Source: an uncultured Ruminococcus sp. (GTDB taxonomy: Bacteria > Bacillota > Clostridia > Oscillospirales > Ruminococcaceae). From it: a stretch of 14,128 nt of DNA. How positions within the stretch are numbered: position 1 is the first letter of the stretch; each line of letters begins with the position of its first letter. Of this stretch, positions 7,519-14,045 are shown one piece after another. The stretch covers positions 1-14,128 of the forward strand of contig UQKC01000059.1 in the NCBI GenBank assembly GCA_900541495.1. Reading direction: 5' to 3'. The translations under genes were made by a program, and so were the position numbers. A model generated the notes under the pieces. It was not told the origin of the DNA and searched no databases. It saw only the letters and a list, made by a program, of their open reading frames with translations.

Positions 7519-7868
7519 TTCTTCCTCATTTCGTTCTTGAAAGCAGTATCAAAAGCTTTCTGCCACTCTTTCAGGTGTTCCGATTTTGCCTTGTGGCACC
7601 ACATCCAGCTTGCGTTCGAGTTCACGTCCGTGTGAGCTGTCTGTAAGTAATACTGTTTCTTGGCGTAAGGTGTTTTCCATATAAGCTTGCCCTTTTCGGG
7701 CTGTGAGTGGGTGATACTGCTGCTTATGAGCGTTCCCTGATCCTGCTTGCAGTAGTAGTTGCAGTCTTTAAGCACCTGTTCCGATGCAATGAACAAAGCT
7801 TCACCCTCTGCCGCATTCTTTATCCTCGCTATGCAGGCTTCCTTGTCGAATTTAACAGTAACGCTCAT
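7515..7868 (-). CDS. Minor capsid / neck protein, minor capsid protein 2 family (HK97 gp10-like position)
   Basis: The 117-residue protein opens with 'VTVKFDKEACIARIKNAAEGE' and contains 'LISSSITHSQPEKGKLIWKTPYAKKQYYLQTAHTD' across residues 46-80 and 'SWMWCHKAKSEHLKEWQKAFDTAF' near the end. The 'W.TPYAk.qYY' and 'W..kAk..H...W' elements are recognisable signatures of the minor capsid 2 family in Firmicutes siphoviruses. It occupies the slot of HK97 gp10-like neck proteins between head closure and tail terminator. Both neighbours overlap by 4 nt, so the four neck genes are translationally coupled. No catalytic motif is expected or seen. Confidence 0.8.
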   Translation of the reverse strand: MSVTVKFDKEACIARIKNAAEGEALFIASEQVLKDCNYYCKQDQGTLISSSITHSQPEKGKLIWKTPYAKKQYYLQTAHTDVNSNASWMWCHKAKSEHLKEWQKAFDTAFKNEMRKK

Positions 7869-8194
7869 ACCAAACCCACCTCATAATGATGCAGCTTCCT
7901 GCGGTCGTAAAGCTTGTCGATGCTGTGTACCGTGTACTCTCTGCCCTCAAAAGTGATGCGCTGTTCTTCCTCGAAAACGTCCGTCCCCGATGAATTCCGA
8001 CAATCATAGATAAGCACCGCCGAAAGCCGAAGCTCTCGGTTCTGCTTGTCGGTCGAAACAGACGATGACGGGTCTATCCTTACATTTTTCAGCGTGACGG
8101 GCTCGGAATAGCTGACCTTTCCGTACCCGTCCTCATCGAGCGGAGTTTCGAGCGTGCAGCTGTGCGGAAGCATTGACTTCGGAATAGCTGTCAC
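7865..8194 (-). CDS. Head closure / minor capsid protein 1 family
   Basis: The 109-residue protein reads 'IPKSMLPHSCTLETPLDEDGYGKVSY', then 'VTLKNVRIDPSSSVSTDKQNRELRLSAVLIYDC', and ends 'ITFEGREYTVHSIDKLYDRRKLHHYEVGLV'. This beta-rich order, with a 'P....t' start, an 'l.nVRidps' core and a C-terminal 'f.g..ytV..i..l.....HHyE..L', matches the minor capsid 1 / head closure (stopper) group. The protein is expected to seal the connector after DNA packaging and give the docking surface for the tail. It overlaps both neighbours by 4 nt. Confidence 0.8.
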   Translation of the reverse strand: MTAIPKSMLPHSCTLETPLDEDGYGKVSYSEPVTLKNVRIDPSSSVSTDKQNRELRLSAVLIYDCRNSSGTDVFEEEQRITFEGREYTVHSIDKLYDRRKLHHYEVGLV

Positions 8195-8562
8195 GGAGCA
8201 AGCCCCCTTCCGAGCAGTCCTGCCTGTTCAAGCAGGGAAACGGTCGTAGGACATATATTCACGCCGTTGTAAGTCCTGCCCGAAGTGCCGCCCGAATAGC
8301 TGAACTTTCCGAGCGTTGCCTGCCCGAACGAACCGCTGTCCAGAGCGGAAACGCCTCCTGCATTATCAAGATACGCAACCTCCGCCGCGACAGCCTTTCG
8401 GAGCAGCTCTTTCTGACGCTCCGTCAGCTTTTCTGTGTCGGGCGCACGGAAAAACAAGCCGTTTACAGCATCTTCCGCACGTTCGATAAGAGAGGGGAGT
8501 TCATCTTCGGGAGCATCACCGTGATAAACATCACGGTAATACTCGGCTGTGATGTATGCCAT
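8191..8562 (-). CDS. Head-tail connector (adaptor) protein
   Basis: The 123-residue protein starts MAYITAEYYRDVYHGDAPED and has a helical N-terminal half (LPSLIERAEDAVNGLF, LTERQKELLRKAVAAEVAYLD) followed by a glycine/serine-rich loop 'GSFGQATLGKFSYSGG' and a short C-terminal helix 'TVSLLEQAGLLGRG'. This is the standard connector/adaptor pattern (SPP1 gp15 / HK97 gp6-like): helices bind the portal ring, and the 'G.FS.S' loop region lies between them and the final helix, which ends in an 'aGLlgrG' pattern. The ATG shares one base with the capsid stop codon (TAATG), so translation is coupled to the capsid gene. Confidence 0.85.
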   Translation of the reverse strand: MAYITAEYYRDVYHGDAPEDELPSLIERAEDAVNGLFFRAPDTEKLTERQKELLRKAVAAEVAYLDNAGGVSALDSGSFGQATLGKFSYSGGTSGRTYNGVNICPTTVSLLEQAGLLGRGLAP

Positions 8563-9656
8563 TACGCCTTGATATCCGAAGCCTTGACGGTGATGTAGCC
8601 GACAGCAACGACCTTGCCCGAAGAGATGTTTGCTACCTCGATAACGCTGCCCTCAGCCGCTGTGATCTCGGTAGTGCCGCTTGTAAGCTCCGTGCCGCCG
8701 TAGCTTTCCGATGTTGTGCCATAAGCCGCACGAACCGAAGGATTGACCTTGTACTGATAGGTCGTGCCTGTGTTGCCTGCGCTTACAGCTGCAACAGTCT
8801 TACCCTTTGCCGAGCCTGCCGAAAGCGAAACCGTAAGAGCGGCAGGGGAGTACACCGTGCGGATAGCAACGGAACGAAGTACCTTATGACCGTAAGCCAT
8901 ACGACCCTGAACAGCACTTGCACCGATGTACTGACCCGAACCGCCAAGATCCTGAATGTGTACGCCAACCTTGAATTCTTCCGCTCTTGTCGCAAACTTC
9001 GGGTGACCTGCGATCATTGCAAGGTTCGCTGTGCTGTCGTCCCAATCGAGAACAAGGAAGCCTGCGATCTTGCCGATAGCACCTGTCTGAACTACCGTAT
9101 CACCGAGGGCAGATGCCTTGACAAATTCGGGCGCATTGAGGATAAGTGCCGAAGTTTCGGGAGTAACGAGCAGATAGCGTTCCTTGATAGGAACGTGAGC
9201 CTTGTTCATAGCTGTACGGATATCCACAATTGCACTGTAAATGTTGTCCTTTGTGAGGGTTGCAACATTTGTCGGTGTAGAGCCTGCGATAAGCACGGAA
9301 GCACCGTCGTTGTCTTCCTGGAGCGCAAGGGAATAGCCTGCGCTGTCAAGGCGGTCTGCAACAAGGTTGTCGGGGACTGTTGCCGCATCGTAGCCGTCGA
9401 TGATCTCGTTTACAGCCTTATCTTTGTCGATAACGAAGTTCTCATAGCTCGTTGAGCCGATGCCAGCCTTGATACCGTTTGCACGGTCATAGTCGGAAAC
9501 TGCGACCTCGGTATCTCTTACGGGTATCTTAACAAGTCCTGCCGCAGGTGAACCCTCATAATCATTGTTGAATACAACGCCGACCTTGAGAACGCTCTCC
9601 TGACGGAGCTTTGCAAGTACAAGGTTTGAATATCTTTCCTGTGATTCATGTGCCAT
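8562..9656 (-). CDS. Major capsid protein with C-terminal accessory domain
   Basis: The 364-residue protein forms the head shell. Residues 1 to about 272 are the coat protein: 'MAHESQERYSNLVLAKLRQES', then 'GLVKIPVRDTEVAVSDYDRANG', 'FVIDKDKAVNEIIDGYDAA' split around residues 74-92, 'RYLLVTPETSALIL' and 'GHPKFATRAEEFKVGVHIQDLG', a recognisable A118/P22-fold-like siphovirus coat sequence. Residues about 272-360 form an added small beta-rich domain containing 'GTTYQYKVNPS', 'YGGTELTSGTTEITAAEGSV' and 'GKVVAVGYITVKAS', similar to surface domains fused to coat proteins in other Clostridia phages. It starts 18 nt after the scaffold stop with a GGAGG site. No N-terminal protease-cleaved delta domain is seen, consistent with the separate scaffold gene. 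Confidence 0.9.
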   Translation of the reverse strand: MAHESQERYSNLVLAKLRQESVLKVGVVFNNDYEGSPAAGLVKIPVRDTEVAVSDYDRANGIKAGIGSTSYENFVIDKDKAVNEIIDGYDAATVPDNLVADRLDSAGYSLALQEDNDGASVLIAGSTPTNVATLTKDNIYSAIVDIRTAMNKAHVPIKERYLLVTPETSALILNAPEFVKASALGDTVVQTGAIGKIAGFLVLDWDDSTANLAMIAGHPKFATRAEEFKVGVHIQDLGGSGQYIGASAVQGRMAYGHKVLRSVAIRTVYSPAALTVSLSAGSAKGKTVAAVSAGNTGTTYQYKVNPSVRAAYGTTSESYGGTELTSGTTEITAAEGSVIEVANISSGKVVAVGYITVKASDIKA

Positions 9657-9674
9657 AAATTTTTATACCTCCGA

Positions 9675-10262
9675 TTAAATTTTAATGTTCGGGTTTCGGG
9701 CAAGGAAAGCCGCCGTCACCCCGTCTTTGTTGTTTGAGCCGCCCGAAAGATCAACGCCCGTTGTGATGCCTTTCGTCTGAGACGTGCCGCAGAATGACGG
9801 ATATTTCTTTACTACCTCGTCAATAGCCTGCTCAATGGTCTTGCTGTCGCTCACCTTAGCCATAGCAAGCGCTATAACGTCGTCTACGGCTTCGGGCTTT
9901 ACGCCTTTGGAATAAGCCGTGCATCTGGCTTCTGCCGCCTCAGCACGCTTCACAGCCTCTGTCCTGCCGTTCTCTGCGTCGGTTATCTTTTCCTGCGAAA
10001 GCTGTTCTGCAGTTTTCTGACTGTCCTGCCATTCCTTAAAGGCTTTCAGCTCATCTTTCGAGGGCATATCCTTCTTAACCCTGTCAAGCCTCTGCTTAAC
10101 GATATCGTCAAGCTCTTTCTGTGTGAAGGTCTTTTCCGCACCCTCGTTCGTAGATACACCCTTTTCGCCCTGCGGACTTACGGGCTGTGTTGGATCACCT
10201 CCGCTGTTTTCAGCCTGATTGGTTTCGGTTACGGTTGTGTTTGCTTTTGTTTCATCTGCCAT
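9675..10262 (-). CDS. Capsid scaffolding protein (DUF4355-like)
   Basis: The 195-residue protein has a disordered, Thr/Glu/Gly-rich N-terminus, the motif FTQKELDDIVKQRLDRVKKD at about residues 46-65, a long amphipathic helix through residues 65-120 rich in Glu/Lys/Ala, and a C-terminal segment 'DGVTAAFLARNPNIKI'. The 'FTQ.ELD.IV..RL.R' element is a signature of DUF4355-type phage scaffolds. Scaffold proteins guide coat assembly and leave or are degraded before DNA packaging. The gene sits just before the coat gene, as usual, with a GGAGG site 9 nt before the ATG. A strong terminator lies 80-120 nt upstream and no obvious promoter is seen between them, so how this gene is expressed at the high level needed is unclear. 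Confidence 0.9.
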   Translation of the reverse strand: MADETKANTTVTETNQAENSGGDPTQPVSPQGEKGVSTNEGAEKTFTQKELDDIVKQRLDRVKKDMPSKDELKAFKEWQDSQKTAEQLSQEKITDAENGRTEAVKRAEAAEARCTAYSKGVKPEAVDDVIALAMAKVSDSKTIEQAIDEVVKKYPSFCGTSQTKGITTGVDLSGGSNNKDGVTAAFLARNPNIKI

Positions 10263-10338
10263 TGAAATTACCTCCGTTTATAGCCTGTCGGCTGTTTATT
10301 CCGCTCGCAGTTTTAAGCCGTAAGAGTGTTTCGGGCAT

Positions 10339-10381
10339 AAAAATAGCGCCCTGTCCTCCAACTGTTGGAGAACCGAACGCT
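10339..10381 (-). terminator. Strong intrinsic terminator upstream of scaffold gene
   Basis: On the minus strand AGCGTTCG-GTTCTCCAA pairs with TTGGAGGAC-AGGGCGCT around a CAG loop: a 17-step stem with one G-A mismatch and three G-U pairs, followed directly by ATTTTT. The inner part, 10356-10370, is a perfect inverted repeat. It lies between the 66-residue gene and scaffold. The gap 10263-10403 otherwise holds only the scaffold Shine-Dalgarno (GGAGG, about 10272-10276); I found no clear -35/-10 pair. Confidence 0.9.
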
Positions 10382-10403
10382 TATTTCTGTATTTAGTTGT
10401 TTT

Positions 10404-10604
10404 TTACGGCTCGATTTTCAATTCAAGCCTTGGACACTCGCCTGCTTTATGGGTAAATACTGCATTTGTTCCGCAGAGAATTTCCTTTCCCTTTACCCAT
10501 ATTCGTGTACATTCGTCGTTCGATACAATGACAATACCTTCATCGGAAGGGTCAATAGATATCTTCGATGCGATACCATTGACGTATTTGCTCTCTTTTA
10601 TCAC
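10404..10604 (-). CDS. Small protein of unknown function, GTG start, between two terminators
   Basis: This 66-residue protein is not recognised. I chose GTG at 10604-10602 because AAAGGAGA (10612-10619) lies 7 nt ahead. The alternative ATG at 10637 would place the start inside the upstream hairpin, has no Shine-Dalgarno, and adds 11 poorly coding residues. The sequence is largely beta-like: 'IASKISIDPSDEGIVIVSND', 'CTRIWVKGKEILCG', 'AVFTHKAGECPRLELKI', with three Cys. No signal peptide or membrane segment is evident. It is flanked on both sides by intrinsic terminators that share a similar 24-nt flank, so it behaves like a moron or cargo unit in the structural operon. A role as virion decoration or as part of the toxin cassette is possible but unsupported. 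Confidence 0.65.
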   Translation of the reverse strand: MIKESKYVNGIASKISIDPSDEGIVIVSNDECTRIWVKGKEILCGTNAVFTHKAGECPRLELKIEP

Positions 10605-10623
10605 GTTATCATCTCCTTTCGGG

Positions 10624-10656
10624 CATAATAAAAGCACCCTTATTCAGAGTGCTTTT
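10624..10656 (-). terminator. Intrinsic terminator overlapping the stop codon of the 63-residue gene
   Basis: On the minus strand AAAAGCACTC pairs with GGGTGCTTTT around a TGAATAA loop (10 pairs including one U-G), followed by ATTAT. The 5' arm is the end of the 63-residue coding sequence, and its TAA stop lies in the loop. The hairpin is AT-rich at its base and the tail is a short, mixed T-run, so termination may be partial. Confidence 0.7.
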
Positions 10657-10831
10657 CATTTATTGGTGTATGTTGGTCAAAATCTTCATTTTTTACCGAT
10701 TTAAAATGCTTTTTCAATTCTTCATCAGCTTCTTCTTCTGTTAATCCATTATCTATCAAGGCGTTAAAAAGATCTCTGATTGTATGCGTTTTTGTGCTAA
10801 ACTGTCGTATAAACTCTTGCGCATCAAACAT
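10640..10831 (-). CDS. Small acidic protein coupled to the metalloprotease fusion; candidate immunity or regulatory partner
   Basis: The 63-residue protein is unrecognised. It is acidic (about 15 Asp/Glu against 8 Lys/Arg) and predicted helical: 'FDAQEFIRQFS', 'TIRDLFNALIDNGLTEEEAD' and 'EELKKHFKSV'. Its ATG overlaps the end of the minor capsid-metalloprotease gene by 8 nt (ATGTTTGA), so it is made by coupled translation. It shares the low GC of the metalloprotease domain (17 of 60 bases G/C at 10681-10740). A small acidic helical protein encoded immediately after a toxin-like C-terminal domain is the usual arrangement for an immunity protein, which is why I suggest this role. It could equally be a folding or packaging partner. 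Coding is well supported by coupling and composition; the function is inference. Confidence 0.7.
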   Translation of the reverse strand: MFDAQEFIRQFSTKTHTIRDLFNALIDNGLTEEEADEELKKHFKSVKNEDFDQHTPINEKHSE

Positions 10832-12620
10832 TATTCATCATCCTTTCAAGATAATCGAAGAGCCGTTTGTCCTTGCTTTTTAATAATTCAGGGTTATTAA
10901 AATATGCATCGAACGCAACAGAAATATATTCTTTTAGTTGTTCTGGCTTTATCGGTGCTGTATAGTCAAATCCGTCATCGTCCACATATATGCGCCCTTG
11001 GTAATCGTTAATAAACTTCGGGTTAGAAATCCAGTATAGGCGAAGATTTTGTGCTTCAAAGTAATATGATTTTACATCGAAACCATTGTCAAGGTCAAGT
11101 CCATCTGCGAGAATATCAAGGAATTCTTTATCGTTGTATATGTCATAGGCATCAGCAAGAATGTGACCAAATTCATGAATAATACTGCCGTTCATTTTAT
11201 CAGGGGCAAGTGTAAGTTTTTTGGTTACAGGGTCATAATTGCATGCTCCGATATTTGGAACGATTTCAACTTCTTTAATCGTTTTACCAATAACATCAAG
11301 ATGTTTCTGTGGAATAACCGATATAATTTCGTCAAGACTTTTGCTCTGTTCTTTCGGAATTTTATCCGATCCGAGAACTCCGTCGAGAAAGTCAAATCCC
11401 TTTGACTTCATTATACCATTTCTGCCCGAATTGTCAAGCGTCGGGAGCAACTTTTTCTCTTCTGCCGCCTTCGTCCTATACCCCTGCACCGTCAGCCTGT
11501 CCGCTTTCCTCGGAAGCCCCGTTTTCTCGCAGTATTCGTTGTAAGCGGCTGTCCTGCGCTTTACTCTGTCCTTGGCGGCTTTTGCACCCTCTTTGTCACC
11601 TGCGGAGTTCAGCATCGAAACTTCACGCTTTGCCGAACGCACATCACGTTCAAGCCTGCGCTGTTCCTGCTTCTGCTTGTAAAGCTTGTCGTTTTCCTCT
11701 TTGTCATACGGGAAATACGTCTGTGTTGAAACGCCCTCGATATAAGGGTAAATATGATGTCCGCAGTTGATGCCGAGGATTCCGTCGGGTTCACCGTAGC
11801 TTGATGTACTCCAAGCACGATATTTTTTGTTCTTGCCGCTCTTGGAAAAAATCACGCCTTGGTCGAGCGAGCATTTCGGCCTTGCGCCCGGGTGTGAACT
11901 CGTTTCAATCAGGTCAATGTCATAATCATTCATTCGGGTGAACTGCGCCTCGTGTGCCGCATTGGAACAGGTCGTGCGAACGTCCATATTGACGTAAGCC
12001 TCGGGCGACCATTGCCGTCCTGCAGCGTCCACAAATGCAGGAATGCCTTTCTCAGACATTTCCTTTATGCATTGCCGAACGGCTGTCTGTCGGCTCTCTG
12101 CGCCCATTATGACCTTGCCTGCCGCCTTGTTCAGCGTGTCAAGGTGCTGCTGCTTGTTCACGATCTCCGCCGCCTTGTTCACGGCAGCCGCCGCAGTAGC
12201 CCTTGCGAAGTACCGCATAACGGTGTTGACCTTGTTCAGGCGGTCTTTAGCCTGCTTGCTGTACATTGCCGCCGCCTGCAAAGCGGCTTCTTCCATAGGC
12301 ACGTCAGTCCCCTCGATAATGCCGTCCGAAACAAGCTTTCCGAACCCCTCGTCCATTTCACCGACCGCTTTCAGAGCCGCCCTTGTCATTGCGATCTCCT
12401 CCATATCGGCAGCAATGCCCGAATATTCGGCAATTGTGCGGATATTTTCCCTGTCAAGCTTTCCGAGAGCCGCAAGCTGCTGTATCTTCCATTGAGCCGT
12501 TGGAATGTCCGCCCGACCCTCGGAAAGATATTCGGCTATGTTCTGCAAAAGGTCATCTTCCATAGCTGTGAGAACGTCTGAACATTCCTCCGCAAGCTTC
12601 ATAAGTTCAAGCCGTGTCAT
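10824..12620 (-). CDS. Phage minor capsid protein 2 (MuF-like position) fused to C-terminal lethal-factor-like zinc metalloprotease
   Basis: The protein has 598 residues. Residues 1-300 are the A118-type minor capsid protein: a helical N-terminus, then a conserved block at 208-298 with 'YVNMDVRTTCSNAAHEAQF', 'SSHPGARPKC' and 'GINCGHHIYPYIEG' (C250, C286). Residues 305-392 are a charged coiled coil ending in 'YRTKAAEEKKLLPTL'. From about residue 400 a different domain begins: 'IIHEFGHILADAYD' gives H482, E483 and H486, and 'KEYISVAFDAYF' gives E564. HExxH plus a downstream Glu in E-x4-AF-x2-(Y/H/M) context resembles anthrax lethal factor-type gluzincins. Minor capsid proteins of this position are packaged and can be injected, so the domain may act on host cells. 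GC drops from 39/60 at 11461-11520 to 21/60 at 10861-10920, suggesting domain acquisition. The start overlaps the portal stop (ATGA). Confidence 0.85.
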   Translation of the reverse strand: MTRLELMKLAEECSDVLTAMEDDLLQNIAEYLSEGRADIPTAQWKIQQLAALGKLDRENIRTIAEYSGIAADMEEIAMTRAALKAVGEMDEGFGKLVSDGIIEGTDVPMEEAALQAAAMYSKQAKDRLNKVNTVMRYFARATAAAAVNKAAEIVNKQQHLDTLNKAAGKVIMGAESRQTAVRQCIKEMSEKGIPAFVDAAGRQWSPEAYVNMDVRTTCSNAAHEAQFTRMNDYDIDLIETSSHPGARPKCSLDQGVIFSKSGKNKKYRAWSTSSYGEPDGILGINCGHHIYPYIEGVSTQTYFPYDKEENDKLYKQKQEQRRLERDVRSAKREVSMLNSAGDKEGAKAAKDRVKRRTAAYNEYCEKTGLPRKADRLTVQGYRTKAAEEKKLLPTLDNSGRNGIMKSKGFDFLDGVLGSDKIPKEQSKSLDEIISVIPQKHLDVIGKTIKEVEIVPNIGACNYDPVTKKLTLAPDKMNGSIIHEFGHILADAYDIYNDKEFLDILADGLDLDNGFDVKSYYFEAQNLRLYWISNPKFINDYQGRIYVDDDGFDYTAPIKPEQLKEYISVAFDAYFNNPELLKSKDKRLFDYLERMMNNV

Positions 12621-14041
12621 TCTGCCTTACCTAAAATATCGTCCAACTGCGCACCGCCCATATTCTGCTCTTTGGCAATGCGCTCTATCTTTTTGAGAGC
12701 TGTTTCTTCATCGCACTTGAAGATCTCCATAATGGCCTCTGCCTTGCTCTGTAAGCCTGCCGAAACGAGCTTGATGTTATTGTCGATGAGAGTGTTCTCG
12801 TCAATTATGACGTTATCCTTGAAGCCGACAGAAAGCTTGTATTCTGTCCTCGTAAGCTCTTTGAGGTGTATTCCAAGCTCTATCACAGCCTTGCAGAATT
12901 CCTCAAAGAGTTCCACAAGCTGATTTTTGTGACCCTTGACCGTCCGAGCCGTCTTGCTTTCCTGCGATATGACTTCCGTTGCGGTCTTCATACCCTCGTT
13001 CGCATCGAAAGACAGCGTTCCTGCGGAAAGTCCCGTCTGAAAGCAGAGTATATTCAGCAGAGCATTGATAGCCTTGATATGCTCGTCCACACGAAGCTCG
13101 ATAGTGTTGTCGGTTATTTTAAGGTCCTTGTCCTCATCGCATTTCAGCGCAACGTAAGCCTCGTCATCGGCATCGAAATACCGCACCTCCGAACCCGTTG
13201 TCGGGTCAATTACGGTCTGAACACAGCTGCTCGGTACGATTATCCTCTTTTTGCCGAGAACAAACTCCCTCGCAAAGCTGTCGAACGCCACATCGAGCGC
13301 TTTAAGTGTATCAAGAGCATTCGCATAGACCGAAATACCGAGCGGAACATAGAACTCCGCATTGTTCGCCACGTCAGGACGGAAATACTGAAAGGTCGGC
13401 ATCGGTATCTCTGAATCGATGAAATCGGGAGCATCGCCGAACAGCTCGCTCAAAGGGCAGCGTTCACCGACAGCATTTTCGCTGTTCGACTTGAAAAGAA
13501 ATGTTTCCGTCCTGTTTTTTCCGTCTGGAAAAAGCGTCTGCCGCTCGAAGATCGTGTAGAAGAGCTTTCCCCTGACCAAAGACGAGCGGAAAACAGCGGA
13601 AGTAATGCGCTTGTTATCCCACGACAGCGGAAGAAAATCCGCCGCCGATAGGTAGTTCATGAGTATCTTTCCGTCCTTGACATATTCACGAAGCACTCCG
13701 CCGCCCTCGGCGAATGAACGGGCGATAAGCTCGGGAACGTGCTTCCAAAACCCTTGCTCGTTCATTACCTTGTCAATGTATTCCTTGTACTGCTCATTGT
13801 TGCAGGCTATCTCGACCTGTTCCGCAAAGCAGAGGACAGACAGCTCATCGCAAAGTGTCTTTCCTGCGTTCAGCAGGTTCATTCGGCGCAAGCCTTTTTT
13901 GTATAACCCCGAACGCCTGACAGTGTTCCAGTACGGCTTGCCCTTGTAAACCTCCGTCCAGCTGTACATATCGTTGTAAAACTTTTCAAGGCTCGGTGCG
14001 TCCTCGTTCGGGAACGCCGCAGTATAGTCGTTTAATATCAA
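12617..14041 (-). CDS. Portal protein, A118 / SPP1 gp6-like family
   Basis: This 474-residue protein forms the dodecameric DNA channel at one head vertex. Recognisable parts are 'SWTEVYKGKPYWNTVRRSGLYKKGLRRMNLLNAGKTLCDELSVL' over about residues 28-71, 'FAEGGGVLREYV' (110-121), 'FLPLSWDNKRITSAVF', 'EIPMPTFQYFRPDVANN', and 'DPTTGSEVRYFDADDEAYVALK'. The segment 'LCFQTGLSAGTLSFD...KTATEV.S..S.T..TV' near residues 335-370 is typical of A118-family portals. The start is TTG at 14041-14039: GTAAGGGTAAGGTGA provides the ribosome binding site just ahead, and the first ATG downstream lies within conserved sequence. Length is close to the family norm (~470-500). It ends in an ATGA overlap with the minor capsid gene. 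Confidence 0.92.
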   Translation of the reverse strand: MILNDYTAAFPNEDAPSLEKFYNDMYSWTEVYKGKPYWNTVRRSGLYKKGLRRMNLLNAGKTLCDELSVLCFAEQVEIACNNEQYKEYIDKVMNEQGFWKHVPELIARSFAEGGGVLREYVKDGKILMNYLSAADFLPLSWDNKRITSAVFRSSLVRGKLFYTIFERQTLFPDGKNRTETFLFKSNSENAVGERCPLSELFGDAPDFIDSEIPMPTFQYFRPDVANNAEFYVPLGISVYANALDTLKALDVAFDSFAREFVLGKKRIIVPSSCVQTVIDPTTGSEVRYFDADDEAYVALKCDEDKDLKITDNTIELRVDEHIKAINALLNILCFQTGLSAGTLSFDANEGMKTATEVISQESKTARTVKGHKNQLVELFEEFCKAVIELGIHLKELTRTEYKLSVGFKDNVIIDENTLIDNNIKLVSAGLQSKAEAIMEIFKCDEETALKKIERIAKEQNMGGAQLDDILGKAE

Positions 14042-14045
14042 TTTA

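Noticed and set aside
8556..9455. 299-residue plus-strand open frame opposite the major capsid gene
   Set aside because: The minus-strand capsid protein is unmistakable. The plus-strand product is Cys/Arg-rich with no domain logic, as antisense frames of GC-skewed genes often are.
10356..10370. Perfect inverted repeat as an operator or attachment site
   Set aside because: It is the inner part of a longer hairpin followed by a T-run, so a terminator explains it better.
10605..10637. Upstream ATG (10637) giving a 77-residue version of the small gene
   Set aside because: It lies within the terminator and has no Shine-Dalgarno; GTG at 10604 has AAAGGAGA at good spacing.
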